Positions 43,231 to 52,088 of a DNA stretch of 64,000 bases are shown piece after piece. The DNA lies in the NCBI RefSeq assembly GCF_000196795.1, contig NC_014259.1, positions 1,612,001 through 1,676,000 on the forward strand, read 5' to 3'. A program made the position numbers and the translations under genes. The notes beneath the pieces are model-generated. The model was not told the DNA's origin and ran no database searches. It saw only the letters and a list, made by a program, of their open reading frames with translations. How positions within the stretch are numbered: the stretch's first letter is position 1; every line of letters starts with the position of its first letter. The DNA comes from Acinetobacter oleivorans DR1 (lineage in GTDB: Bacteria > Pseudomonadota > Gammaproteobacteria > Pseudomonadales > Moraxellaceae).

Positions 43231-44039
43231 ATGTCTCAATTCAAGTTAAACCCATTCTTAAATGGGAACTTTTTTATTGTTTCAACTCATGACGTATCAA
43301 AATCAATTTTGATTAATTCTGCTTTGTTTTATCGACTAGGTTTTACTTTTTTGGTTTCGGGATTATTTGGAACCACTACTTTTACCTCAGATGATTTACA
43401 ACAAACAGTGCAATTACCAATATTAGTTATCGAAGCGCGAAAAGATCTAAATACCGCATCTCTTCATTTAAAACAGGTGAATACAACAGAAAGTCGATTA
43501 GGATTAACCTCTCAAGAAATGCCAGCGACAGTTCAAATAATCACTCAAAAAGAAATGCAAAAGAAAGGTTTAAGAACAGTTAAAGAAGCCTTTGGAAATG
43601 TGACAGGTGCAACCGTTGGAAATGTACCAGGTATTCCGGCAGTTCTGACGATGCGTGGCTTTTCTGGAAATATGAATACTGTTTTACAGGATGGTGTTCG
43701 GATTGGTGCATCTACTTTTGTTACTCGTGATTTAGATGTCTGGAAATATGAAAAAATAGAAGTACTAAAAGGTCTATCATCTGTTTTATTTGGGGAAAAG
43801 GCCTTAGGCGGTGCAGTACATGCAAGTGGTTTCTATACCGAAACTGCTAATACATATTTCGTAAAAGGCTATACGACATATGATGCATCACTTGCGTATG
43901 ATCTAAAAAATATGACTTTTACGCTTTGGGGAAGAAATTTAGCCGATAAGTTTTATGGCGAATACTCTGGTTATTCATCTAAGCAAATTTATATGGGGCA
44001 CCAAGAAATGTTGAGCTTGATGTGACATTTAAATCTTAA
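43231..44039 (+). pseudogene. collapsed TonB-dependent receptor (plug plus last strands)
   Basis: N-terminal plug domain is good (MPATVQIITQKEM, LTMRGFSGN, YEKIEVLKGLSSVLFGE), then after GGAVHAS the sequence jumps to the last beta strands (TYDASLAYDL, LWGRNLADKFYGEYSGY), so most of the barrel is missing. The original reading frame stops at 44025 after a shifted tail; one base near 43998 would restore GAPRNVELDVTF and a stop at 44037-44039. An internal in-frame deletion and a frameshift, so not a working receptor. Confidence 0.8.
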
Positions 44040-44078
44040 AAGCTAACAAACAGTCTATTCATGAATTCAGAGTCGTAT

Positions 44079-46184
44079 ATGTCTAAATTTTTATTTCATC
44101 CACTAGCGTGGAGTATTTTTATCATTCAGTGTTCAACAAATACAGTTGCAGCTGAAAAGCAATTGAGTGTAGATGAAAGCACAGAGCGGTTACCAACGAT
44201 TACGGTTACTGCTGAGAAACAAGATGAGAGGCATACTTCCTCACAGGCGATTACTCAGTTTAATCATGATTTATTGGATGTACCTTTTACAAAATCCCAT
44301 GTCTCAGAAAAAGATATTCAAAACTATAATGTTCAAGGTGTTAATGATGCCTTGGCTTTTGTAAATGGCGTCGTCTATCAAGATAGTTATGGTGGCGGTT
44401 TCTGGGATAACTACTCATTTCGTGGATTTAGTACTGACCCTAATATGGGAACGATCTATATGCGTAATGGTTTAAGTTCTGTGAGTGGCATTCATAGTCC
44501 ACGAGATATGGTAAATATTCAAGCGGTTGATTTCTTAAAAGGTCCTATGGCTGCGATGTATGGTCAGGGAGCAATTGGTGGAATTATGAATATCACCACT
44601 AAACAACCTGAATGGCAACGTAAGAGTACTTTAAGTCTTAGCGGTAGTATTTTAGAGGAATATCGACTCTCGGTTGATACAACTGATGCCATTAATGAGG
44701 ATTTTGCTTATCGTTTAGGCGCCTCTTATGAAGATAATAAAAGTTTTAGAGATCATGTAGATAATCAGCATTATTATCTCTCGCCACAATTAGCTTGGAG
44801 AATATCAGATCAAACGCAATTAAATCTTGATACAGAGTTTGCCGAATATCAAGGTGTCTTTGATCGAGGTATTCCAATGGTTGATGACAAAATTGCTGTA
44901 AATAAGAAAACATTCTTGGGTGAACCAAGTGATGGCGATATTAAAATTAAGGATCAGATGTATCAGTTACGTTTGAATCATGAGTTTGACAATAATTGGA
45001 ATAATACTACAGCTCTTACTTACAGCCATGGAGAGCGTGAAGGTATATCTACCGAAATTGGTTCAATTGCTGCAGATGGAAGAACAGCAAATCGCTTCCG
45101 TCGAGCTCGTGAATTTAAAACTGACACAATAAATTTTCAGTCAATTTTACGAGGTAAGTTTGATACTGGTTCTCTAAAACATGAGTTAGTAACTAATATA
45201 GAAGCTGGGCATTATACGATTGACCAAATTCAGCGAAGAAATGCAGCAGGTACAAATAGTCCGATTGATATTTATAATCCAGTTTATGGCCAAAATATTT
45301 TAGTTCTGACACGAGTGACTAAAAATACCAAAGAAACACAAGACATGATCGGTATTAATATTCAGGATCAAGTATTTTTAAATGATCAATGGAATATCTT
45401 ATTGGGAGGGCGTTTTAACCGCTTAGAACAGCAGATTGATAACCATCAAACTTTAATTTCTTCACAACAAACATTTACACCGTTTACACCACGAGCCGGT
45501 ATTAATTTTAAGCCAACTGACCGCCTTTCATTTTACAGTAACTGGGGTAAAGGTTTTGAACTTAATACTGGGTTAAATAAAAACAATGAACTTTATGAAC
45601 CGGAAAAAACGAACAGTTGGGAACTAGGTACTAAATATCAGTTTTTACCACAGAGTTGGTTAGGTTTAACCTATTTTGATTTGGATAAGCGTCATTTGCT
45701 TACAGAAGGTATTACTGATAGTTATGTTGACAATGGTCATGTACAAAGTCAGGGGCTTGAAGTTGAGTTACAGCATCAATTTAGCGACCGTCTCCGAGTG
45801 AATGCCAATTACACTTATACTGATGCTTCAGTCATTGAAAGTGAAGTGGATAAAAAAGGTTCAAGACTTAAAAATATTCCTAAGCATACAGCAAATTTAA
45901 GTGCTGACTATCAATTGAATATCTTTGGTCATGAGGCAGGACTAGTCGGGAATATTAACTATTATGGACAGCGTAGTGCGAACTATATTGATAATGGAAC
46001 AACTTTACCTGAATTTACAGTAGTGAACATTGGTGGTTATTTACAGATTCGTCCTGATCTACGTGCCCAACTCAATATAGATAATCTTTTCGATAAGGAT
46101 TATTACGTGGCAAGCTATACTAATTTTTGGGTACAACCTGGTGAACCATTAAAAGCAACTTTGCGCTTTGATTGGTCTTTCTGA
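44079..46184 (+). CDS. TonB-dependent outer-membrane receptor
   Basis: 701 residues from ATG 44079 (44061 also possible). Signal peptide, TonB-box-like LPTITVTAEKQ, plug (FSTDPNMGTIYMRNG, AVDFLKGPMAAMYGQGAIGG), barrel, and C-terminal TLRFDWSF ending in Phe. Siderophore-receptor type by sequence. With His-rich DUF2946-like proteins upstream and an NlpE-like lipoprotein downstream, its cargo could be a metal complex, but the ligand cannot be read from the sequence. Confidence 0.9.
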   Translation: MSKFLFHPLAWSIFIIQCSTNTVAAEKQLSVDESTERLPTITVTAEKQDERHTSSQAITQFNHDLLDVPFTKSHVSEKDIQNYNVQGVNDALAFVNGVVYQDSYGGGFWDNYSFRGFSTDPNMGTIYMRNGLSSVSGIHSPRDMVNIQAVDFLKGPMAAMYGQGAIGGIMNITTKQPEWQRKSTLSLSGSILEEYRLSVDTTDAINEDFAYRLGASYEDNKSFRDHVDNQHYYLSPQLAWRISDQTQLNLDTEFAEYQGVFDRGIPMVDDKIAVNKKTFLGEPSDGDIKIKDQMYQLRLNHEFDNNWNNTTALTYSHGEREGISTEIGSIAADGRTANRFRRAREFKTDTINFQSILRGKFDTGSLKHELVTNIEAGHYTIDQIQRRNAAGTNSPIDIYNPVYGQNILVLTRVTKNTKETQDMIGINIQDQVFLNDQWNILLGGRFNRLEQQIDNHQTLISSQQTFTPFTPRAGINFKPTDRLSFYSNWGKGFELNTGLNKNNELYEPEKTNSWELGTKYQFLPQSWLGLTYFDLDKRHLLTEGITDSYVDNGHVQSQGLEVELQHQFSDRLRVNANYTYTDASVIESEVDKKGSRLKNIPKHTANLSADYQLNIFGHEAGLVGNINYYGQRSANYIDNGTTLPEFTVVNIGGYLQIRPDLRAQLNIDNLFDKDYYVASYTNFWVQPGEPLKATLRFDWSF

Positions 46185-46230
46185 TTTTTTAAGTGAGATA
46201 GTGAAATTAAACAGATTAAGTTGAACCGTG

Positions 46231-46686
46231 ATGAAGAAAAGATTATTGAGCTCTTTTATTTTTGCTAGCTTAATGATGGGTTGTGACAAGCATGATCAAG
46301 CTACAAATAATGAGAAAGCCAGTTCAGAAGTAAAAAAACCTTTAGATGCCCAACTTCAAAAATGGGTAGGTCATTATAAAGGAAGTCTTCCTTGTGCTGG
46401 TTGTGTTACATTTTGCGATGAGTGTAATGGCGTGAATGTAGATTTAAATATTCATGCAGATCAAACTTTTCGACTAGAAAGAACGAGTAATAGTGATCAC
46501 AACAAGCATGAGTTGTATGTTGGAAGTTTTAGCTTCTTGGATAATGGGAAAATAAAGATTCAACTACAGAATGTGAAAGAACGAAATCAGCTAATTTTAG
46601 GTAGTGGTTATGTTGAAGTCTTAGAGACTAAGACGGGTTTATCTTATCAGTCCTTTGAAGATTTCCAACTCGATAAACTGACCTGA
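46231..46686 (+). CDS. NlpE-like lipoprotein
   Basis: 151 residues. Lipobox LMMGC after a basic signal peptide; the mature part resembles the NlpE N-terminal domain (HYKGSLPCAGC ... LNIHADQTF) with an expanded cysteine cluster CAGC-FCDEC. NlpE/CutF senses surface contact and copper stress in other bacteria. Position right after the TonB receptor suggests one operon. Confidence 0.7.
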   Translation: MKKRLLSSFIFASLMMGCDKHDQATNNEKASSEVKKPLDAQLQKWVGHYKGSLPCAGCVTFCDECNGVNVDLNIHADQTFRLERTSNSDHNKHELYVGSFSFLDNGKIKIQLQNVKERNQLILGSGYVEVLETKTGLSYQSFEDFQLDKLT

Positions 46687-46690
46687 AAAT

Positions 46691-46720
46691 TATTAGGCGC
46701 TATAAAAATAGCGCCTAATA
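46691..46720. terminator. hairpin after the NlpE-like gene
   Basis: TATTAGGCGCTA and TAGCGCCTAATA are perfect 12-bp arms with a 6-base loop. No long T-run follows, so termination strength is uncertain. Confidence 0.6.
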
Positions 46721-46870
46721 GTAGAAAATTAATAAATCCATATATCTAAGTAATAGGATTAGATAAATTAATAATACTGACAGGACAATAGTTAGTTGAT
46801 GTTAAGCTGTAACCTCAAATATCTGTAACTTTTTTTAAAGGTTACACCCTAAAAGCCTTGTGTTATAAGG

Positions 46871-46960
46871 CAGTAATCTCAGTAATCTCAGTAATCTCAG
46901 TAATCTCAGTAATCTCAGTAATCTCAGTAATCTCAGTAATCTCAGTAATCTCAGTAATCT
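46871..46960. repeat. ten perfect copies of a 9-bp tandem repeat
   Basis: CAGTAATCT repeated exactly ten times with no mismatch, followed by C and then directly by the antirepressor-like sequence (ATGGACCTAAAAAC). The array ends at the point where similarity to the intact antirepressor (near 20306) begins. Confidence 0.95.
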
Positions 46961-46961
46961 C

Positions 46962-47160
46962 ATGGACCTAAAAACTTTTGGGTTTCGATTCAGGAAAACA
47001 GCGCTGTTTCTGCTCAGCAATATTTACTACATCACACACCTGTACATGTAGTACAACTACGTGAAAATTTTAAAATGAGTTATGGGAGTTTTTACATAAG
47101 GATGAAGTACTTGAGTTAGGTAAAGTATTAAAACGCTTTCCTTATGAAGCAGTGAACTGA
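46962..47160 (+). pseudogene. 3' fragment of a P22-type antirepressor
   Basis: Corresponds to 20306-20502 of the intact antirepressor: FWVSIQEN then VSAQQ and, after a frameshift near 47080, DEVLELGKVLKRFP. Many substitutions and at least one frameshift separate the copies, so this is not a recent exact duplication. Marks the right edge of the bacterial block. Confidence 0.8.
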
Positions 47161-47211
47161 TAAGGGCATATCATTAAATTAAGACGTTCCTAATTGAACT
47201 CCCCTTATAAG

Positions 47212-47238
47212 AAAGCCAGCTAAAACAGCTGGCTTTTT
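47212..47238. terminator. bidirectional terminator
   Basis: AAAGCCAGC and GCTGGCTTT with flanking T-run; nearly the same as the hairpin at 23080-23107, in the same position relative to the 138-residue gene copies. Confidence 0.75.
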
Positions 47239-47242
47239 CATT

Positions 47243-47659
47243 TCATTTGACAAAACCTTTTATAGCTTTGGACAGATTTTTAATTATTATTTCTCTTTCA
47301 TAACGAAAATCTAAAGATTTAGGAATTTGAACATTTAAAACTTTCTGTTGAGCCAGTGTTAGTGGAATTTTGTCATTTTTATTACTAACAAGAGAGTTAT
47401 CAATATCAATCAAAATGTTGAGTTCGTCAGTACGTTGAATATTGAGCCATTGGATTTGAACTTTCATTTGAGGAAAAGTAGCATTGAAGAAGGGGTTAAA
47501 TTTTTTTGTAGTAATTGATATCTTTTGTCCCTTATGTTTGCGAACAATTAACTCATTTGTATTACATAGAAGCGTGTCCTCATAAACTAAGTCTTCGCCA
47601 AATTGTTGAATCTTATTTGGATCAAGATGAATCTCATGACCTTCATAATTTAAATACAT
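47243..47659 (-). CDS. phage protein, function unknown (intact copy)
   Basis: 138 residues, no recognised family. Its last 38 or so residues recur in the truncated copy at 23107-23385, on the other side of the bacterial block. It is leftward, convergent with the antirepressor fragment and divergent from the Rha gene. Confidence 0.6.
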   Translation of the reverse strand: MYLNYEGHEIHLDPNKIQQFGEDLVYEDTLLCNTNELIVRKHKGQKISITTKKFNPFFNATFPQMKVQIQWLNIQRTDELNILIDIDNSLVSNKNDKIPLTLAQQKVLNVQIPKSLDFRYEREIIIKNLSKAIKGFVK

Positions 47660-47859
47660 TTATAAATTCCATATTAATAATTCATTGAAGTTTCAGCCAT
47701 TCTGTGTGGCCTATCACTTACTTGTATCATTTATTTGGATGAATTGTGTAGTTAAATTTTAAGAAAATGCAATCCTTTGAAAATTGGATGGAACCACCCA
47801 CATTTTAATCAATTCAACATTTCTATTCTAGCTTCACAGGCTAGACCGTACATCGAAAG

Positions 47860-47886
47860 GGAAATGATTTTCTACCGTCCATTTCC
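47860..47886 (+). promoter_or_regulatory. inverted repeat in the Rha leader
   Basis: GGAAATG and CATTTCC arms about 13 bases apart, within a leader that also has a short GTCA/TGAC hairpin and a partial TCTACCGTC/GACGGT pairing. Such leaders often control antirepressor translation; function inferred. Confidence 0.35.
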
Positions 47887-47921
47887 TTGCCTGTCATTTT
47901 TTGACGGTTAGGTAGATAGAA

Positions 47922-48581
47922 ATGAATGCAGTAGTTCAATTCCAAAAAGACCAATTTATGTCAAGCAAAGAAGTTGCCGACTTGACTGGCAAACTTCATA
48001 AAAATGTTATTCGTGACATTCGAGAAATGTTGAATAGCTTAGATGGCTCAATTCTGAGCCATGAAAAATATCAAGAACTTAAAGATGCTCGTGGTTACTC
48101 TTCTGAATTTTTACTAAATAAGAATCTTAGTCTTACTTTGATGACAGGCTACGATATCAATGCTCGACATAAAATTAATCTACGCTGGCAAGAATTAGAG
48201 TCACAAGTACAAGAGTCAGGATTCAAAATCCCTCAAACTTATGCTGACGCTTTAATGTTAGCAGCTGAGCAAGCTAGACAAATTGAGGTAGCAGCTCCTA
48301 AGGTACGACACTACGATACGGTAGTAGAACGTACAACTTTATTAACAGCTACACAGGTGGGACAGAAAGTTAAGTTTTCAGCAGTAAAGCTAAACAAAAT
48401 ATTGGAAGAGCTAGATGTCTATAACAAAACCTTAAAGCGTGGTAAGGCTTTTAAACAATGGTTCGTTGATTCAGGATATGGAATCATGCGTCAAACAGAT
48501 AATGGTTTTTCACAACCAATGTTTACAACAAAAGGGGAAGTATGGGTTATCGAAAAATTGATTAGTGAAGGCGTTTGTTAA
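47922..48581 (+). CDS. Rha-family regulator with KilA-C antirepressor domain
   Basis: 219 residues. The N-terminal part (FMSSKEVADLTGKLHKNVIR, YDINARHKINLRW) is the phage Rha domain; the C-terminal part (LTATQVGQKVKFSAVKLN, MFTTKGEVWVIEKLI) is the KilA-C/antirepressor domain. It is a second antirepressor-type gene of this prophage, besides the P22-type one. AGGTAG ribosome-binding site; intrinsic terminator follows. Confidence 0.82.
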   Translation: MNAVVQFQKDQFMSSKEVADLTGKLHKNVIRDIREMLNSLDGSILSHEKYQELKDARGYSSEFLLNKNLSLTLMTGYDINARHKINLRWQELESQVQESGFKIPQTYADALMLAAEQARQIEVAAPKVRHYDTVVERTTLLTATQVGQKVKFSAVKLNKILEELDVYNKTLKRGKAFKQWFVDSGYGIMRQTDNGFSQPMFTTKGEVWVIEKLISEGVC

Positions 48582-48614
48582 TACCTAATAATAAATTCCT
48601 GAAATACAAAAAGC

Positions 48615-48637
48615 CCATTCGAAAGAGTGGTTTTTTT
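48615..48637 (+). terminator. terminator after Rha
   Basis: CCATTC and GAGTGG around GAAA (one G-T pair), then seven T residues. Confidence 0.75.
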
Positions 48638-48682
48638 AATGGAACTCACAACATTTTAGTAGTTAATGTAAGAGCAAAATTA

Positions 48683-48703
48683 CCTCAATCATTTGAGGTT
48701 TTT
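48683..48703 (+). promoter_or_regulatory. terminator-like hairpin holding the next RBS
   Basis: CCTCAA-TCAT-TTGAGG followed by TTTTTAT; the ATG of the next gene is at 48708. GAGG in the 3' arm, nine bases before that ATG, is the only Shine-Dalgarno-like sequence. Confidence 0.55.
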
Positions 48704-48707
48704 ATCC

Positions 48708-49262
48708 ATGGGCAGTCTAAATCTTGCAGCTGTAACAGCGACAACTCCATACATTAAAAAGATCCAATCATCTCTTGAAAAAGCAACGGGACAAACTATC
48801 CTGACACCTGAAATTCGTAAGGTTAAACGTGTTGCTGGTGTCAGTGTTTTACCAGTTACTTTTTTCTTTTCTGGTGGTGCAACACTTACGCTTTATGTTC
48901 GAGCTTTAGCAGATGTGGTCAAGGCAGAACTTAATGACAAAGTGATTGTATTATCAGGTGATTTCAGTGATGACTATAAGCCAACTTTTGATAATGCCGT
49001 AAATGGTGTAGCAAATCTTATTCGTGAAGCACAATCAAAGATTCAAGATCAAAATAAACGTGAAAAAGTGCGTCTACCCCCACGCCGTTCTTCAGTAGAT
49101 CAAAAGGCCAAAGAAGTTCAAGAGCAAGAACAAAAGCTAGATGAAGATTTAGAAAAACAAACGGCGCAACGTGATCAACTTTTGGAAAAAATTGAACTAG
49201 CCAATCAGCAGCTTGGTATTAGTTCTGCTATGGAGGTTGGTCAAACCGAATTGGGAAAGTAG
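48708..49262 (+). CDS. phage protein with coiled-coil C-terminus, unknown
   Basis: 184 residues from ATG 48708 (a TTG at 48693 lies in the hairpin). The N-terminal 100 form a mixed domain; the C-terminal 70, rich in Glu, Gln and Lys (EVQEQEQKLDEDLEKQ), should be a coiled coil. Function unknown; first gene after the Rha terminator. Confidence 0.55.
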   Translation: MGSLNLAAVTATTPYIKKIQSSLEKATGQTILTPEIRKVKRVAGVSVLPVTFFFSGGATLTLYVRALADVVKAELNDKVIVLSGDFSDDYKPTFDNAVNGVANLIREAQSKIQDQNKREKVRLPPRRSSVDQKAKEVQEQEQKLDEDLEKQTAQRDQLLEKIELANQQLGISSAMEVGQTELGK

Positions 49263-49421
49263 ATTAGTGAAATCGTATCCATTTCAAGTGATATCAACTA
49301 CAGAGGATGAAGTCTTGTTTAAAAATTCCACTTCATTTAAAGTATTAAAACACAGCAAATTCAACTCCAAATGAATCTATTGAAAAAGATCATACTTGGT
49401 TCTACTTAGAGGAGGATGATA

Positions 49422-49640
49422 ATGAATAAAGTAATGTTAAATATGCCTCTTGAATTACAGATGAAACGAGCTAAAGAAGCTGGTTTAACATTGCAAGAAT
49501 GGCAAAAGGCAATCGAAATTAAATTAGCGAAAATGCGTCGTAGTGCTGTTCAATCAATGAGACCAATAGGTAAATTCGTTTCAGTTTCTCGTGCTGATGC
49601 TGAGCGTTTCCAAAGAAAAATGGATTCAGCAATTGCATAG
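49422..49640 (+). CDS. small basic phage protein, unknown
   Basis: 72 residues from ATG 49422 with a strong AGAGGAGG ribosome-binding site 8 bases upstream. Helical and basic; no motif recognised. Closed by the terminator at 49662. Confidence 0.6.
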   Translation: MNKVMLNMPLELQMKRAKEAGLTLQEWQKAIEIKLAKMRRSAVQSMRPIGKFVSVSRADAERFQRKMDSAIA

Positions 49641-49661
49641 AATGCTTAAGAGTTTATGATT

Positions 49662-49689
49662 AAAAGGTTGCATAATTGCAGCCTTTTTT
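49662..49689 (+). terminator. intrinsic terminator
   Basis: AAAAGGTTGC and GCAGCCTTTT pair (one G-T pair) around ATAATT, then T-run. Confidence 0.7.
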
Positions 49690-49714
49690 ATTAGAAATTG
49701 AAAGGTTTTATTGA

Positions 49715-49852
49715 ATGAAAAATGCAAAAAGTAGTTTGGATAAAAATAAGAAAAACGAAATACCTTTAGTTCGAATTCTTACTACTAAAGAAATCGAATC
49801 ATTGCGTCAAAACAAACGTGATGCTTATGCCCAAATGATGAAACTGAATTAA
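49715..49852 (+). CDS. 45-residue basic phage peptide
   Basis: A short frame MKNAKSSLDKNKKNEIPLVR continuing to QMMKLN, between two intrinsic terminators, with GAAAGG about 10 bases upstream. Half its residues are charged. Being a monocistronic unit with its own terminator makes it likely to be real. Confidence 0.5.
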   Translation: MKNAKSSLDKNKKNEIPLVRILTTKEIESLRQNKRDAYAQMMKLN

Positions 49853-49865
49853 TAGTTATATTTTT

Positions 49866-49894
49866 AAAAAGACTGCCTAATTGCGGTCTTTTTT
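49866..49894 (+). terminator. intrinsic terminator
   Basis: GACTGC and GCGGTC, flanked by AAAAA and TTTTTT, form an extended stem with one G-T pair. Confidence 0.75.
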
Positions 49895-49967
49895 GTTTTG
49901 GAACTCACTAAATATCTATCATGCTTAAACATTTACCCTTATAAAAATGCTAATAAAGGGTAGTGCA

Positions 49968-50324
49968 ATGCAAATTCAGATCGGTATCGATATTGTCTTA
50001 ATTCTTGCGTTTTTTACTTATCTCTACGTTGTAACCGGATGGAATAGTAAAAATAAAGCAACATCTATAAAACAATTACGCCAATTGCCTATTAGTCTCT
50101 TATTTAAAGAAATCAGATTGATGTACTTCATATGCATGGCATGCGTATTGATCACCATTCTTTTGGTTGATTGGCGAATCTATAACGTTGCTAATTATTT
50201 TGATGCATTAAGCGTTTCACTTTGGATATTTATTATCTATTTCTCAATTTTTTCAACTTATCAGATTGGCACGGCAATTCTAGTGAAGCTTTTGACGATT
50301 TTTTGCAATAGGTCGACTTCTTAA
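49968..50324 (+). CDS. small membrane protein of the late operon
   Basis: 118 residues from ATG 49968 (AAAGGG upstream; ATG 49947 is an alternative). Three hydrophobic helices at about 5-22, 48-67 and 82-110. It could be a lysis-related protein by size, but no endolysin gene is adjacent. Its stop overlaps the next ATG (TAATG). Confidence 0.5.
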   Translation: MQIQIGIDIVLILAFFTYLYVVTGWNSKNKATSIKQLRQLPISLLFKEIRLMYFICMACVLITILLVDWRIYNVANYFDALSVSLWIFIIYFSIFSTYQIGTAILVKLLTIFCNRSTS

Positions 50325-50662
50325 TGATCCCTGCTAAAACAATCTTAGATATGGTCGGTTATTGGCTTAATCACCCCGTCAATGGAAAGTATGGTTCGGA
50401 TTTTGGTGCACCTATTTATGAGCTCCTAATGACACCACTTGACGCGAGAGTTGCTGATAGTTTCATTAATAAGATGAAGAAAGACTTACCTATTTTATCT
50501 GAGCTTAATTCTGATCAATTAGCTCTTTACTCAGAAACAGAAGGTTTTGAGACTGTCCATATTTATCTAAACATCATGAATGTGCCTATTGACCTTAACC
50601 AAGTAGCAGAACGACTAAGTAAACCAGTAACAGGTGAAACATATGACATTAATGCAAGCTGA
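50324..50662 (+). CDS. phage tail/baseplate-type protein, tentative
   Basis: 112 residues, no strong motif. Its place directly before a baseplate-J-like gene, with 20-base overlap, suggests a small baseplate component (gp25-like or similar). The segment YELLMTPLDAR is compatible with such wedge proteins. Confidence 0.4.
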   Translation: MIPAKTILDMVGYWLNHPVNGKYGSDFGAPIYELLMTPLDARVADSFINKMKKDLPILSELNSDQLALYSETEGFETVHIYLNIMNVPIDLNQVAERLSKPVTGETYDINAS

Positions 50663-52088
50663 TTTTGAAGCCCAGCTCCAAGCAGCGATAGATGATTATG
50701 AGATTCAGGAACGTTACAAAGCTCAAGATCCAATAGTCGTTCACCAGCTGCGTTCTATGGCTAGTTTTTTAACTGCATTTGGCCCAGAAATCGATATCGC
50801 ATCAATTGAGCCATTCACTAAGACACGTGACCGTTCCATTATTGCAGATGCAACTAATAAAGGCATTTTACCAATAGGGACGCCGTGCCAGCATTACATG
50901 GAAATCATTAATCGATCTACGAATCCTGTTAGCTTTAGCCAAGGCAGAATGATTGAGGATCATAGTGGCGGTAGAGTGTGGCGATTACTTCAATCAATTA
51001 CAGTTAAAGCTGGTGAAACTGCGGAAGTAATTGCAGAGCAAAGCGAATACCGTGAAATCAAATACGTTATTCCAGTAACTGAAGGTTTTCATAAATATCG
51101 AATAGATCTTTTAGAGGACCTTTCACTTGCAAATATTTCTATTAAGCAGGGCAATAATAACTTTGTAATTAAGCCACGCTGGATGAATGTTGAACCTGGT
51201 GAATATGCTGTTACGGTCACTACAGATAATCTTAGAAGATTATTTATTGAATTCGGTGATTCTGAGAGAGCAGGTCGGACAGTACAAGCTAATGAAACAA
51301 TAACTTTTGGGATACTTGAAACTTATGGCGAGGTTGATGCCAATCGTTTGAAAGATGCAGCTTTACTTGACGTTCTTACAAATGATGAGCAGCGTGTATC
51401 AGTGCGATTTAAAAGCGGTGGATTGGTGAGACAAGGTGTTGATCCACTATCTGTTTCTGAATTACGTTTATTATCAAGCTATCCTTCACTTTATGACGAT
51501 GACGCCGTATTTCTAGGTAACTTTGACTATGCAGTCCGTAAAAAGTTTATGAAACGGGCTCAGTTTATTTCTGTATGGAATGAAACACTTCAAGAGCAAC
51601 ATTTTGCGATTACTTACCGCGACATTAATCATTTAAATCTTGTAGTTGTTGCTAAAAACCCAGATGAGCAAACGACCTTAGAACAAGATATCTGCAGTTA
51701 TATTGGTTATTGCGATAACTTGTATAAAGACAAGGTAAATGTACATGACGTGGTAGAAAAGCCACTACCAATAGTAATCACGGGCACATTAGCCTCAGTA
51801 CATAATACTGATATGGTTAAAACCCAAATTATCGAATTAATAGTTCAGCGCTATGGCCGTGAATCACTTAGCTCAAGCAGGTGGTTAGTGAATGGTTTTA
51901 ATAGTCAAGAAATGGCAAAGCTCATTAATGACAATATCGTGGCTTTCCAAGACCGGATGAGCGATTTCTCAATCAAACTTTCAAATGAGATTAATAAACC
52001 TAATGAATGGGTTTACGTCACTAAAGACAGTATGACAGTAAATATGGAGCGTACAGCTGATATTTCGGGGGCAACATGGACCCTATAA
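50643..52088 (+). CDS. baseplate J-like protein
   Basis: 481 residues from ATG 50643 with AGGTG upstream. Layout and several segments (early RSMASFLTAFGPEIDIA; GTLASVHNTDMVKTQIIELI near the end) fit baseplate wedge proteins of the J family in contractile-tailed phages. Ends in an overlap with the next gene, a common J-I arrangement. Confidence 0.5.
   Translation: MTLMQADFEAQLQAAIDDYEIQERYKAQDPIVVHQLRSMASFLTAFGPEIDIASIEPFTKTRDRSIIADATNKGILPIGTPCQHYMEIINRSTNPVSFSQGRMIEDHSGGRVWRLLQSITVKAGETAEVIAEQSEYREIKYVIPVTEGFHKYRIDLLEDLSLANISIKQGNNNFVIKPRWMNVEPGEYAVTVTTDNLRRLFIEFGDSERAGRTVQANETITFGILETYGEVDANRLKDAALLDVLTNDEQRVSVRFKSGGLVRQGVDPLSVSELRLLSSYPSLYDDDAVFLGNFDYAVRKKFMKRAQFISVWNETLQEQHFAITYRDINHLNLVVVAKNPDEQTTLEQDICSYIGYCDNLYKDKVNVHDVVEKPLPIVITGTLASVHNTDMVKTQIIELIVQRYGRESLSSSRWLVNGFNSQEMAKLINDNIVAFQDRMSDFSIKLSNEINKPNEWVYVTKDSMTVNMERTADISGATWTL

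Noticed and set aside
23300..46870. Composite transposon carrying the bacterial block
   Set aside because: No transposase, insertion-sequence ends or short target duplications are visible at either edge; the edges are phage-gene duplications.
46871..46960. CRISPR array
   Set aside because: Units are 9 bp, contiguous and without spacers; no cas genes nearby.
46835..47020. Leftward open frame with repeating Leu-Arg-Leu units
   Set aside because: It is just the 9-bp tandem repeat read in one open frame; no start context and it runs across the antirepressor fragment.
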